A stretch of DNA of 64,000 nucleotides from Tetrapyrgos nigripes (GCA_013368315.1 JAACJM010000179.1:113946-177945), one strand, 5' to 3'. Positions 11,151-21,254 are shown, counted from the first letter of the stretch. Program-made: numbers and translations. Notes: generated from the sequence alone by a model not told the origin.

Positions 11151-12629
11151 TCACGGAAGTACTACTGGAGGAGGTGTTTTCCGTGTTTGCAGCTCGGCCA
11201 CGAGCCTCGTCCGCCGCCCTCCGCTTGTTACAGTCATCCGTCGAATGCTTCCCGCCACAGAACATACAGAGATTGTTCTTTTTGCGGCGGTCCCTTTCGT
11301 CCTGGGATAGCTTTCCGTCTTTCCCGAGCTTGTTGGCCCAGGGTTTCTTCTGGCTGGAAGGGAACGAAGACGACGAGGATGAGTTAGAGTTGGGATTATA
11401 GTTGGAATTGGAGGAATTGGAGGAATTTCCGGATTTCCCACCTTTACCGGAGTTTGAGGACTTTCCAGAGCCGGAACTGGAACTATTACCTCCCGAGCCT
11501 TTCCCCTGCTCGCTTCTTCCCGTTTCTTCTCAGTTTGGCGACGCCAGTAATGGGAATCGATTTGGAGAACCTGGGATTTGAGACGGGGAAGGTTCTGTTC
11601 CTCGTAGACTAGGGCAAGGGTGTCCTTGATTCGCGGAGCCAAACCCTTTCAGAAAAAGTGTCGCAAGGAATTCTCATCCCAAGCGACCTGCGAAGCAAGT
11701 TGTTGGAACTTGACGCAGTACTTTGTGGCCCAATCGGAATCCTTCATGAATAGGGCCTCCAATCGGTCCTCAGCATCCCCGACCTCGTCAAAAACCCCGA
11801 AGTTATCCTTCAGCTCCTTGACGAAAATACCAAAGTCAAGGGTCCACGGAGCGGGTTCCTTGGGATCCGGGTTGAGGATTTCCAGCTCAAAGAATTTGAG
11901 CACGGTGCCGGAGAGATAGGAAAGAGTGAAACTGATTTTTGCGGCATCAGTCGCGTATGCCTTGGGACGGTTCTGGAGATTGATCTGGATCTGGATCAGG
12001 AATGGACGGAGCTTCTTCGGATCCGACCCATCGAAGACGTCGGGTTTCTTCACTTCCGTCTTTTCACTGTGACCAGGTGTAACCTTTCTGATGATCTCGT
12101 TGAAACTTTGGAGGGCGGTAATGAACTGCCTCCTTTCGTTGTCATCGTCGTCGGAATCATCAGAACCATCTTCTCCTCCCGGTGGTCCTCCGCCACCGTT
12201 GTCAGATCCGCCTCCTCCACCACCCTGATGTTGTTCATTATTGTCCCCGTCATTTCCCTGATCATACTGCTGGCCCGGTGGAGGACCACGGCCGTCATCG
12301 GGATTGGCGGGAGTACACGAGGGTCCTGCTCGAGAGGATCCTTGAGTTTGCTGTTGGACGTATGAACGGCTTTGGGTTTGTGTAAGGGTTGCGGAGTCTC
12401 CTGGCTCCGGGCCGTCCCAGCTATCGAGGAATTCCTTAAATGGACTTGTGCGGGGTTTAGTTGGGCTCGGGTGTGCGAAAATGCTGCCGGAGCGTCTGTG
12501 TTGGCAAATTTGAACGTTACGGAAGAGGTTGGAATAATAAGCATTTTTGAATGGAGTCACCGGAACCGTAAGATTCGGTGTCAGGGAAGGAGTTCGTGGT
12601 TGAGAATGTTGGGACATTGTAGACAACAA
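11151..12629 (-). pseudogene. gypsy Gag with CCHC knuckle
   Basis: The frame opens with an ATG at 12629 (a second Met, MSQHSQPR, is at 12617). A Pro/Gln/Gly/Asp-rich region comes first, then the capsid-like block KPDVFDGSDPKKLRPFL, ...NRPKAYATDAAK and WATKYCVKFQQLASQ. An in-frame TGA near 11649 interrupts the sequence before KGLAPRIKDTLALVY. A Ser/Gly/Asn-rich linker leads to the zinc knuckle C-MF-C-GGKH-STDD-C (CX2CX4HX4C, around 11240-11275). There is no start-proximal frameshift signal that I can identify between gag and pol. Confidence 0.88.
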
Positions 12630-12647
12630 GAGTGAAGTCTAAAATAC

Positions 12648-13266
12648 TGTTAAGTCCGGGTGGATCCTAGCGTTAGGAAACACGTCGGATCCGAGCGGAA
12701 GTCTTATTGGGGTTTTTGGGAAAGGATAAAGACGAATCCAGGCGGAACTGGTAGTCTCTGAGATCGAAGTATAAGGAAGACATGGAATGGAATCCGTTAG
12801 GACGGTACTATGTTGTCTGAAGTCGGATGAAGTTAGGAGACCAGCTAATTCGATTTTAGACTTAAGCTATCTACTACAAAGTTGCTAGCTTAAGTACTAC
12901 TTCGGAAACTATCAGAATGAAGAGAGTAAGATTGGGATGGTTCGGAAATGAAGAAAAAGCACATGGTGCTGTTGGAGATGGATGGAGTACTGCGGATGAA
13001 GTGGAAACAAAGTGGAACGGATTGGAGATGAAGTGGAGTAAGTTTGGAGATTAGATACGAGCTGTCCGGTAGTTATCCGAAATGAATCACGGGTTCCCAG
13101 ATGGGATCCGTTGTGGAGATTAATAGTGGAGCTCGGATATGAATTCGGAAATGAATGATCGGAAAGTGTTCGGGATGAAAGGGAATGAAGTTTGAAATAA
13201 AAGAAAGAGAAGTTCGGAAAAGAATCAGATGCGACCGGAAGGATGTACGGAAGCATAGATATTACA
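12648..13266 (-). repeat. gypsy 5' LTR (619 bp)
   Basis: Same ends as the left copy (TGTTAAGTCC...GATATTACA), with scattered substitutions plus the 68 bp missing from the left LTR (about 13085-13155). LTR divergence is low but clearly not zero, so the insertion is not brand new. Confidence 0.93.
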
Positions 13267-13496
13267 TAACCAAACAGATATGTGGCAGATGTGGAGGAAG
13301 GTAACAACAATAGGAAAAAAAAATAGGAGAAAAATATAAAAGGAAATTACTATTTATAGATGTAGGGACATGTTTCTTCGACACTCCCCCTGAGTGCCTA
13401 TGTCTCACCCTACCTGACCTGGGTCGTTTCTTCAGCAAATGCCTATGTTTCTGCCATGGTCAACCCCAATTCCTTCACAAATTTCTCCAGTGCTGG

Positions 13497-13990
13497 TCAA
13501 GAGAGGGACTTTGTCATGAGATCAGCAATATTGTCTTGGGAAGAGATGTATTCGAACTCCAACTCTTTGGCTCTTACCACATCTCGTATCCAAGCCCATG
13601 CTGTGTTGAAATGCTTTGCACACCCATGTTTCATGGTTGCTTCAGTCAGGGAGATGGAACTTGTGTTGTCAACGAAAATCTTGAAAGGGTATGATTTCCC
13701 CATCCCAATCTCCTTGAGAAATTTTGCCATCCACTCTGCTTGCTTCCCTGTATTGACCATGGATAGATACTCGGCCTCTGTAGATAGGGCCACAACTTGT
13801 TGTTTTGAAGATGCCCATGATACTGCTCCCCCTGCAACCATGAAGACATACCCCATTGTCGATTTCCTAGTCACCAACCCATTCTCCTCTTTGACATCTG
13901 CATTTGAAGCATCCATGTACCCAATTGGTTTAAGCCTATCCTCTGACTCCCCCTGATGACAACGGTATGTTAGTTGATAATTAATTGTGG
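13497..13990 (-). pseudogene. copia RNase H terminus remnant
   Basis: The minus-strand frame contains KPIGYMDASNADVKE, then TRKSTMGYVFM, GGAVSWASSKQ, VALSTEAEYLSM, the FVDNTSS block and the terminal NIADLMTKSLS. This is the standard end of a Ty1/copia RNase H (family motif ADxLTK). The upstream reverse transcriptase and integrase are deleted, and the junction to the protease tail lies near 13990. Confidence 0.88.
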
Positions 13991-13993
13991 CTT

Positions 13994-15210
13994 TTAGGTA
14001 TGCGAGAAGGTTGTCACCAAGAATCCCAGTCTATCAAGAACTCCAGTGGAAAGTAGATTCAATGAGACGTTAGGTGTGTGGTATGCATTTCTCAGATCGA
14101 GGTATCGAGGTTTTCCATTGATAATCATCTTCAGGCATATGTTCCCTCTTCCAACAATCTCAAAACTCAACCCCTTCTTCAACCTGTTCCCTTTTTCACT
14201 GTGGTGTTCATATGTGTTGAAGACCACTCTGTCTTGGAAGAAATGGTGTGTTGCACCTGAATCAGCTATGAGAACGATCCTCTCACCACTTCCAATGTCT
14301 ATGTTGGAGATTTTCGTAGCCAGGGCAAGGACTGGGATAGTGTCACCAGCAATGGTCATGTTTGCTGATGGAGGTGGTTGTACGTCTTTCTTGCCCTTCC
14401 ACCATGCTGGATACTGACCCTGCTTCCCTCCACCTTCCCTGAAACAGTTCTCAATGGTATGACCAACGTGTTTGCACTTTGGATTTGTACAGGTGAGGTT
14501 CGGGTTCACTGGGCCTTTCCTCATTGTCTGGGTCTGCATGGCGCTCATCTTTTCTGTCAACTCCTTCATCTGTGCCTGCAGTGCTGCCACCTTGTCCATT
14601 CCCAGCATCCCTTCACCATTGTCACCTCCCATCAGCCTGATGTGCTCTTGGAGACGTTCAGCAGCTACTCCAAACTCTAACCCTTTCTCTGACAACATCA
14701 TGCTGACTGTAGGGATCCAATCTGAGGTATGAGGGAACGAATCAAGGAACATGGTGAGGAATTGGGCATCAGAGTATATGGACCTGGCATCAGCTGCCTG
14801 CTTTTGAAATATCTTGTACTTTGAGGCATATCTGTCTTCGCTGGTAATCTGCCCTCCTGTATAATGACAGGAACATAGGGCTTCATCCTTCCTCTGGTGG
14901 GCAAGGTGACTGGCAGTGATAAACTGTTTCTCTAGGAAATCCCACAATTCCTTCAATGTCTGGCCAGTGAAACCAAGTGAGTCAGGATTTTTGATGTTGT
15001 CCCAGATGGTTAGGTACACAACTGATTTGCAGATTTTGTATTCGAGGAAATTTGGGGTACAGCTACTGACAGCAGTGGCAGATATAGTGCTCTCTGGGTC
15101 ACTTCAAGCAATGGTTTCAGTTTCGCCCTGCAAAGAGACGTTATGGTGGCTTCAGATGGGTCTTTCAGTATGGTGATTTTCCCCTCCCAGTATAAATGCA
15201 ATCCTTTCAA
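13994..15210 (-). pseudogene. copia Gag and aspartic protease remnant
   Basis: The minus-strand frame begins near 15210 (fragment KGLHLYWEGKIT), breaks once near 15010, and continues as a 341-residue stretch. Gag-like helices (TLKELWDFLEKQF, DAQFLTMFLDSFP) are followed by a zinc knuckle of the form CX4CX4HX4C (C-TNPK-C-KHVG-H-TIEN-C) and a GGGKQGQYPAWW block. The retropepsin motif IADSGATHHFF and the GVLDRLGF end of the protease follow. The frame then runs into an unrelated tail where the internal deletion joins the RNase H part. This is a typical basidiomycete copia Gag-PR order. Confidence 0.85.
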
Positions 15211-16331
15211 CTTCCCTCAGCGCAGCATCAACTCTCTAATATAGGCAGAAAGGACACCTCAGGTTCACACAACGTAGTGGGAACAACTGAGGTGTGTCAG
15301 ACAAGGTCATACAGTATATGTGAGGCTTAGTACAGGTGGATCAGATACATAACCAAACAGATATGTGGCAGATGTAGAGGAAGGTAACAACAATAGGAAA
15401 AAGAAATAGGAGAAAAATATAAAAGGAAATTACTATTTATAGATGTAGGGACTCGTTTCTTTGACAAGTGGCTTTCAGGGGAGGATTTTTCGCCAACGAG
15501 ATTGGCATCCGAGGCTTTCACTTCACCTGACATCCTAAATTCATAGGGAGCTCTGGCCAGTAACCCTCATTCTTTCTCTGTAGAGAACTTAGAGGCAACC
15601 CAAGCAAAAATACTACAGTCCTCGGAGACCTTGATTATTTCCTGCTGGAGCCATATAAATGCCTTGACCCTGCCCTCCCCATAAATTGGTGGCATGTTAA
15701 TCCCAAATAACCCCATAAGACAATATGCTTGGTCCTCCAGCCTCATCGTCTCTCTCAACGACGCCTGCAACATCTTTTGAGCAGCACTATATCCATTGAT
15801 ATCACTGCCCTCAAAAACAGGGACTGGAATAGCAGTAACCACAGAGACAACATCACACAGGCTCCACCTAGTCCCAATCCTATTCTGTTCTCTGTCCAAA
15901 AGGACCACAAAAGAAGGTGCGAGCAGTTCCTGGAGTGTCCAACCCTGCTTGAACCATCTACTGTCCTTGAAATTAGACTTGGGGTCTCGAGGATGATGCT
16001 CAGCGGAGACATTGCAGAGGTAGACATAACAGACTGCAGCATCCTCGTAGTACTGGTACATTGAGTTGATAGCCTCTAAAAGCTCAGCACTACTCTCCTT
16101 GTTGATGCAGCATGAATCAATCCAGATCCACTTGAAACTCTAATGCCGAGCGCGTGCGCAAGCATTCTGGACTTTGGCAAAACCAGCTTTACTTTTGGCA
16201 GTCTCAAGGTTCTGGATGTCTTGGAATGTGACCTCCTCCTCCTTTCCCCAGGTATGAGAGAGGATAGCGTATGGCGGGATATCTGTGTAGAAGTCCTCAA
16301 CTTGGAGAGTTTTCGTGTTAAGAAGCTGCAT

Positions 16332-16467
16332 GACAGGACTAAGGTTGGGAATACATTGGCAGGAAAAAATCAGAATAAGATACCTTTGCATTAGGCCTGT
16401 GACAGTCCCTTCTATATATCAAAGAGTTGATCTAAAGCAGAGCTTTTCTTCAACAGAAGGGCCTGCC
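16332..16467. other. 5' flank of the HET pseudogene
   Basis: A short stretch between the HET pseudogene's ATG and the inverted-repeat element. It may hold the remnant of the upstream (5' UTR) intron seen in the intact paralogues, but I cannot define boundaries. Confidence 0.3.
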
Positions 16468-17208
16468 GATTTGGTCATTTTTTTGGCTGGTACGACATAT
16501 GACATCATAGAAGGTCATGCATATATCATGCACCTTCTTTTTTTGGTCTCTTCCATTTGTGGAATGGCTGTGTATTGTATTGATTTTTTTTTTTTAAAGA
16601 AGCGCAGCGGCTTTCATTGACTCTGATGACAAACGGGTCTACCAGTAAGGTCTGTGGGACATACAATACCTTTATAAGATACTCAAGTATGTACCTACAA
16701 AAAATCAAGAGTTGCTGATTGAAACTTGATGTTGTATTCAGGCGTTCAAGGAGTTCCCTTAGCCTTACCTTATCAAGGTTGAAAAAACCTGTGCAAACTC
16801 TCATCTTGCACAGGTTTTTTCAACCTTGATGAGATAAGGAATGCTGAACCAGTCCACTCAACCTAGATTCGTTGCTGCCTTCGAGACGTAAGGTAACATG
16901 TGTGCTTCGCTGCCACCTTTTTGCTTCTTAACTACTTACTACAACATTCGCTACCTCAATATGCCTCCCTGCAAGCATCTGACATCTCGTCGTTGGGCTG
17001 TTGTGGAGAAGACATGTCTAAAGCTGACCTTCAGATGAGGTAGAAGACGGGGGGCAAGATGGAAAGGAGATTTTAATTAAAAACACAGCCCTACAATACA
17101 ATACACAGCCATTCCACAAATGGAAGAGACCAAAAAAAGAAGGTGCATGATATATGCATGACCTCCTATGATGTCATATGTCGTACCAGCCAAAAAAATG
17201 ACCAAATC
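16468..17208. mobile_element. Element with 115-bp inverted repeats
   Basis: 16468-16582 and 17094-17208 are inverted repeats of 115 bp with a single mismatch (GAAGGTC versus GAGGTC), containing GGTACGACATATGACATCAT and CCATTTGTGGAATGG. The enclosed ~510 bp contains a perfect hairpin (16773-16829) and a short frame starting MPPCKHLTSRRWAVVEK at 16966 that stops after about 20 codons. It also contains an unrecognised minus-strand frame of about 90 residues (16526-16804). Looser similarity continues for 10-15 bp outside the arms. Likely a non-autonomous DNA element. The near-identity of the arms implies recent formation or ongoing gene conversion. Confidence 0.75.
16773..16829. repeat. Perfect 24-bp stem hairpin
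   Basis: TCAAGGTTGAAAAAACCTGT... at 16773-16796 is exactly complementary to 16806-16829, with a 9-nt loop ACTCTCATC. It lies inside the inverted-repeat element. Confidence 0.9.
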
Positions 17209-17408
17209 AACAGGTCCCTCTGTCGAGGATAGCTCCGCTTTCGATCTCGATATTCAGAGGGACCTAGTAACAGGTCTACCTTTGCATGAATGGGAGGAGA
17301 CTTACATCGTTGAAGGGGAGAGAAAGAAGAGACTGTAGAGATCAAACGAGGGTGTGAATACACAATAGTCCTGGCACGTGACCTCTTCCCATGCGTCAAA
17401 ATTGCACC

Positions 17409-17659
17409 CACCAAGGGCGGCGATGCATATTTGCAATGGTTGTTCTGCAGACTTAAATCACGAGTTGTTCTCACGATTTCTAGCCTGAAAAAAAGTCAAA
17501 GTATTTGGTGCTGAAATGCCAGCTTTAAATGGAAAGCCGGTATTTCAGCAGCAAATACTGGCAGATATTCTGACCTTTTTCAGGCTAGAAATTGCGAGAA
17601 AAACTCATGATTTAAGTCTGCAGAAAAACCATCACAAATATGCATCGCCGCCCTTGGTG
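17409..17659. mobile_element. 251-bp palindromic MITE inside a fold-back arm, TSD ACC
   Basis: The element starts CACCAAGGGCGGCGATGCAT and ends with the exact complement. Its ~110-bp arms meet around 17535, so almost the whole element can fold into one hairpin. ACC flanks it on both sides (17406-17408 and 17660-17662). The opposite arm of the surrounding fold-back (about 19391-19402, read in reverse) runs straight through this position as GCGCCAAGTCCC, giving the empty site. Confidence 0.9.
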
Positions 17660-17965
17660 ACCAAGTCCCTCCATCTACCTGCCGGTGTCACCCATTCCTC
17701 CACGACGGGCTACCACTAACACGAGTGCCGTTCAGTATGAGTAGAAAACATGTATTTAAGTATGTTAGCCAAAAAAACTAGGGTGTCTTTCAATTTTTGT
17801 GTGAGATACATGAACTTTCTTCACATGTTCCTTTTGTGACGGATATTGCCAGCTTCAAGGACTCCCGTGGAGTGCGGCCAACTACATGGGCAAGCTCCTC
17901 CAGCAAAGTAGCCAGACGCCACGAGAAAAACACCATGGGATATCAGGTACAATGATATGTACTTA

Positions 17966-19237
17966 GGCCCCGTTCTGCAAACCGGATAGGATAAGCCGTT
18001 CCCAGCCAAAAATATTCCGTAGGATAGGATAAGCGAAAAAATTGATTTATCGTTGCTATCGCATGCTCGTGCGTTCGGCAAACGTCAGATTGGACAACCG
18101 TAAAAAAAAATAGTAGCTTACCAATGTCCTATATTTGGCAGGTCTGCTTATGTTTTGATTCCCACGCATGTGCACCGTCACAAAGTCGACACCAAAACGA
18201 TGAAAATTGTTGCTGCTGACAATCCCACAGCAGTTCCTCATTTTGAGACACATTGCTTGATTTTTTTCCTAGAATACTTTGGTTTTACACTTTTAAATAT
18301 CACCTGTACTTTTTCGCTTCAGAAACACGACTTTGTGCACAGTGAGGCCTGTCTATACGTTCAAAGTCTTGAAGAAAAAACCACTGAGACAGTGGCACTT
18401 GGGCACTTTTCGCCCTCAACACGTGATATTCCCATGGCCCAAAAAGGCAAACTTCACAGGACAAGCAAGTTCCATTGTTCTTACTCTGGAGGCGCTTTTG
18501 TTCATAAGTTACAAGTATGTTTTTGGCCTCTGGTTGAAGCTGTGACCATCATTTGACTACAGAGGCCTCAGATCCATGGTGAGGCAAAGTCAGCCTGATA
18601 TACGAGCTCTTAAATACCATGGAATAGCATCAAAACTATACATTTGGGCATGCTAAGGGAGTATACACTGTAAACCCAGTACAAAGACCTCGAAAAGACA
18701 CGTTGAACATGTCCAAATGACACTAAACTACACTATCCTACCCTATGCAACTCATTAGGCCAAAAAGGGCCTTGGACCCTGGAAGAACCACATCATAGCC
18801 CAGAAAGATGAGCAAGTTAGTGAAAACAGACTACTGATGGCACATTAGAGAAGCAAACTGACAGCAAAAAAGAGACGAGGGTAATAGATATTGCAAGGCA
18901 TAGAGAGAGAACTGAGCAGGCCTGGAACCAGGGGAAGGGAGGACGTTTGCAAGCGGTGGTGGTGGTGAAAGAACAGTCAATGAACAAGCAAATAAACAAA
19001 ACAGAAGGCTTTCGGACGGCCGACTGAAGCCCCATTGGGACGTCACGTGTTGAGGGCGGAAAGTCAAAACCTGACAGTGGCAGTGCACTCGCGCGGGAAT
19101 CGAAACGTAAGCTACTGTGGAGGAATGGAATAAATTTATTGTTTCGTTGTCCAATGCTTGTCGGACGGAAATATCAAAAAATCGCATCATTTTTTATATT
19201 GTTTTTTCTTATCCTATCCCAGTTACAGAACGGGGCC
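17966..19237. mobile_element. PIF/Harbinger-like non-autonomous element, TSD TTA
   Basis: The ends are inverted repeats of about 30 bp: GGCCCCGTTCTGCAAACC at the left and GGCCCCGTTCTGTAACTG read inward from the right, both continuing to GGATAGGATAAG. TTA flanks both sides (17963-17965, 19238-19240). Similarity between the halves continues discontinuously inward (GATTCCC, GCCCTCAACACGTGA), so the element itself is fold-back-like. No transposase frame is visible. TTA duplication and G-rich ends suggest PIF/Harbinger. Confidence 0.7.
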
Positions 19238-19448
19238 TTAGTAGTAATGTATCTCACGCAAAATTTGATAGAATTTTTATTTTTATTTGCTAACTTACTT
19301 AAATACTCATTCTACTTATACTGAACGGCGCTCGCGTTAGTGGTAGCCCTTCGTGGAGGAATGGGTGACGCAGATAGACGGAGGGACTTGGCGCGATTTT
19401 GGACGCGCGGGAAGAGATCACGTGCCGTGACTATTGGTGGGTGAATAG

Positions 19449-20255
19449 CGTTTTGTCGTGTACTATTGTTGCTGCTTGACGCGTGCGTCAACGTCAGCGG
19501 ACCCGCCGGAAAATTTCGGACCTCTCTTTTCTCTCGTCTTCCATGCTGATCACGGCCTGCTCGTCTATGCACACCAATATGCAAGATACTGGTACACTCT
19601 AAACACTACTACTGCAAGCCACTGCAAACCACGGGCCAACTTCATAGAGGATCAGCAGAAGCCAGCAGAATTTAAAGCCCAATGAGATCAAGACGGAGCA
19701 AGCTAGGAACCTCCAAACTGGCCATTCGCGGGCATTTGACGAGGGAAGACGACAATTGGATAATGGTGGAATGCTAGAGCACGGAGCTCGTAGTGTTTTC
19801 AGCAGGTGCGCAGTATCCAGAACCTGTCTGCTGTTCATTCAATTGTTTTGGAATTTTAGAGTACAGGTGCTGTTCATTCTCTATACGCACTCGGACGTCG
19901 GCTTTTCGATTCAGTTGTCAGCATCGGTGTTGGACAAAGAAAGCCTGTCTCACTACGCTTGGTGGCATGTAAATGCAATCAAAATGTCTTATCATTTGTC
20001 CTTGAGTTGCGACCATTGTTATTTTTCACCATTTACAGCAAGACCTCCGATGGCATTCCCTTGGACATGGCAACTGAAATGAACATTTCTCAGCTTTGAC
20101 TCTGCTCGACGAGGAAGGCGAACTACGCTTTGACACCACGATTTACGCCTTTAAAATGCCCCATTTCTGGCTGTCCTCCCTTGTTTACCAATCCTCATTG
20201 GACTTCCCAGCCAATCACCACAACTTTAATCCCAATTCCTCAATCGAGATTCGCA
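19449..20255. other. Intergenic, no supported gene
   Basis: I see no convincing coding frame. The stretch forms the upstream region of the small gene at 20256; an additional 5' exon cannot be excluded because an open frame in phase extends up to about 20130. Confidence 0.35.
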
Positions 20256-20947
20256 ATGGACTACCACGCAAACCACATGAACGGTTATCCCAAGTCACTT
20301 GAAATCTCAGCTGAGTGAGTCGTCACTCTTATATTATCATGACGGTGCTTGTTGTACTCACGGCTCTTTTCTTTTCTAGAACACCTTGTTTCTCTGTCAG
20401 GCCTCAGACGCCTCATAATGGAGCTTTCACAATGACCGCTGAATACACAGGTCGTCCCCAATGTCCTATTCGGTCACAACTTCAGACGCACAAACCACTT
20501 AAACAAAACACTCTGACTCAACCTGCACCAGAGCAAGTCTGGCCTTCTTTGTTGGCACCCATCCCTACCCAAGCTTGGCGTCCGCAGATACTCGTGGAAC
20601 AAGACGCGACAGCAACGTCTTATCCAATGCCTGGTCTGACGCCCGATCACGATGAGGAGCATGCTTCCGTCGGCGCTCAGTATCCTGGTCTTTTTCCTAT
20701 TCCCAACTCAACTGCGGAAGAAGGCCCAATGCAGGTTGACCCTCAATCTTGGTCTGCGTTAGTGAAAGATCCCTTTGCATATGGTCAACATCCTGCCGAT
20801 GCCGATGCCAATGCGACTCTCAGTCCCAATCAAACTTGGCTAACCCTGGACCGACCCATTCCTGGGCACCCTGACGCTTTCCATCCACCGATTTTTTCAA
20901 AAGAGAGCGATCTCTTCTCTAGTCCGCCTAGTCATGGGTACTACTAG
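20256..20947 (+). CDS. Small Pro/Gln-rich hypothetical protein
   Basis: Two exons, 20256-20314 and 20380-20947. The intron 20315-20379 starts GTGAGT, ends TTTTCTAG and preserves the frame (MDYHANHMNGYPK ... EISAETPCFSVRP). The product is about 208 residues, ending FSSPPSHGYY. It is rich in Pro, Gln and Asp, with a loosely repeated motif Q-x-W-x-x-L-x-x-P (QVWPSLLAPIP, QSWSALVKDPF, QTWLTLDRPIPG) and no signal peptide or membrane segment. The ATG was chosen as the first in-frame Met. I do not recognise the family; the splice evidence and the repeats support a real gene. Confidence 0.55.
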
Positions 20948-21254
20948 AGGCGACGTTTTTGAGCGTTTCTGGACGATTGCTGTTTGCTTTCCAACTATAT
21001 GCTTACCCTCAATATGCTCCATGCATTATAATTATATGTATGCTGCGAGTTATGCGTTCACTCCAAATCCACTCCCTTTTTTTCTCATTTCTCACTTGCG
21101 TTTTTGTCATACATACTCTAGTGCACTAGCTACGGTGCTTCTCATACTTATAGACTTTTTTTCTTCTTCTTCAAAATACATGCACGTATACATAGTACCA
21201 ACAACTGTAGACTACTCATCTATTACTCGCAAATAGTATTTGCATTTACATGTA

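Larger units (their letters stand above)
3809..13266 (-). mobile_element. Ty3/gypsy chromovirus, nearly full length, inactive
   Basis: The element is bounded by LTRs 3809-4359 and 12648-13266 (TGTTAAG...ATTACA) with the 5-bp target duplication TAACC at 3804-3808 and 13267-13271. The target is the copia LTR, whose uninterrupted homologous stretch is at about 15349-15359. Minus-strand order: gag, zinc knuckle, protease, reverse transcriptase, RNase H, integrase, chromodomain. A plus-strand spliced gene lies between the chromodomain and the 3' LTR. A purine tract (AGAGGGGGATA on the minus strand, about 4361-4372) sits at the 3' LTR. The element is inactivated by in-frame TGA codons, an altered catalytic Asp and a 1.4-kb insertion. 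Confidence 0.95.
3534..15466 (-). mobile_element. Ty1/copia retrotransposon, deletion derivative, interrupted by gypsy
   Basis: The element lies on the minus strand with 5-bp target duplication AGTGG. Its left LTR (the 3' LTR in element orientation) runs 3534-3808 plus 13267-13383 and is split by the gypsy element. Its right LTR (5' LTR) survives from about 15237 to 15466 and has lost the inner ~160 bp that the left copy still has at 3534-3693, together with the primer-binding region. A purine tract (minus-strand CAGGGGGAG) abuts the left LTR at 13384-13392. Internal coding consists of gag plus protease and then only the RNase H end. Integrase and most of the reverse transcriptase are absent, so the copy cannot move by itself. 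Confidence 0.9.
2431..16331 (-). pseudogene. HET-domain gene, broken and split by nested retrotransposons
   Basis: The N-terminal half reads from 16331 down to 15472: start MQLLNTKTLQVEDFY, then PPYAILSHTWGKEEEVTFQD, IDSCCINKESSAEL, GWTLQELLAP and MPPIYGEG. The C-terminal half resumes at 3528 and runs to about 2485, with blocks matching the C-terminal region of the intact paralogue at 56206-58296 (ELTVKE, IPKE, AYITIA, LNAGSRAQ). Between them lies the copia element 3534-15466 with target duplication AGTGG at 3529-3533 and 15467-15471. The coding sequence also has an in-frame TAG after residue ~66 (around 16141) and a TGA before the GLLARAPYEF block (around 15568). Where the halves join, the frame is shifted and about 14 codons expected from the paralogues are missing. 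Dead gene. Confidence 0.93.
17356..19448. mobile_element. Large fold-back structure of diverged inverted arms
   Basis: The left arm (17356-17810, excluding the MITE) and right arm (19241-19448) match as inverted repeats: GGCACGTGAC, CCAAGTCCCTCC, CACCCATTCCTCCACGA, GGGCTACCACTAAC, CCGTTCAGTAT, and TGAGATACAT next to the centre. The centre is occupied by the TTA-flanked element 17966-19237. The left arm also has about 140 bp near 17815-17955 with no counterpart. Total length is about 2.1 kb and no long coding frame is seen. Confidence 0.75.
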
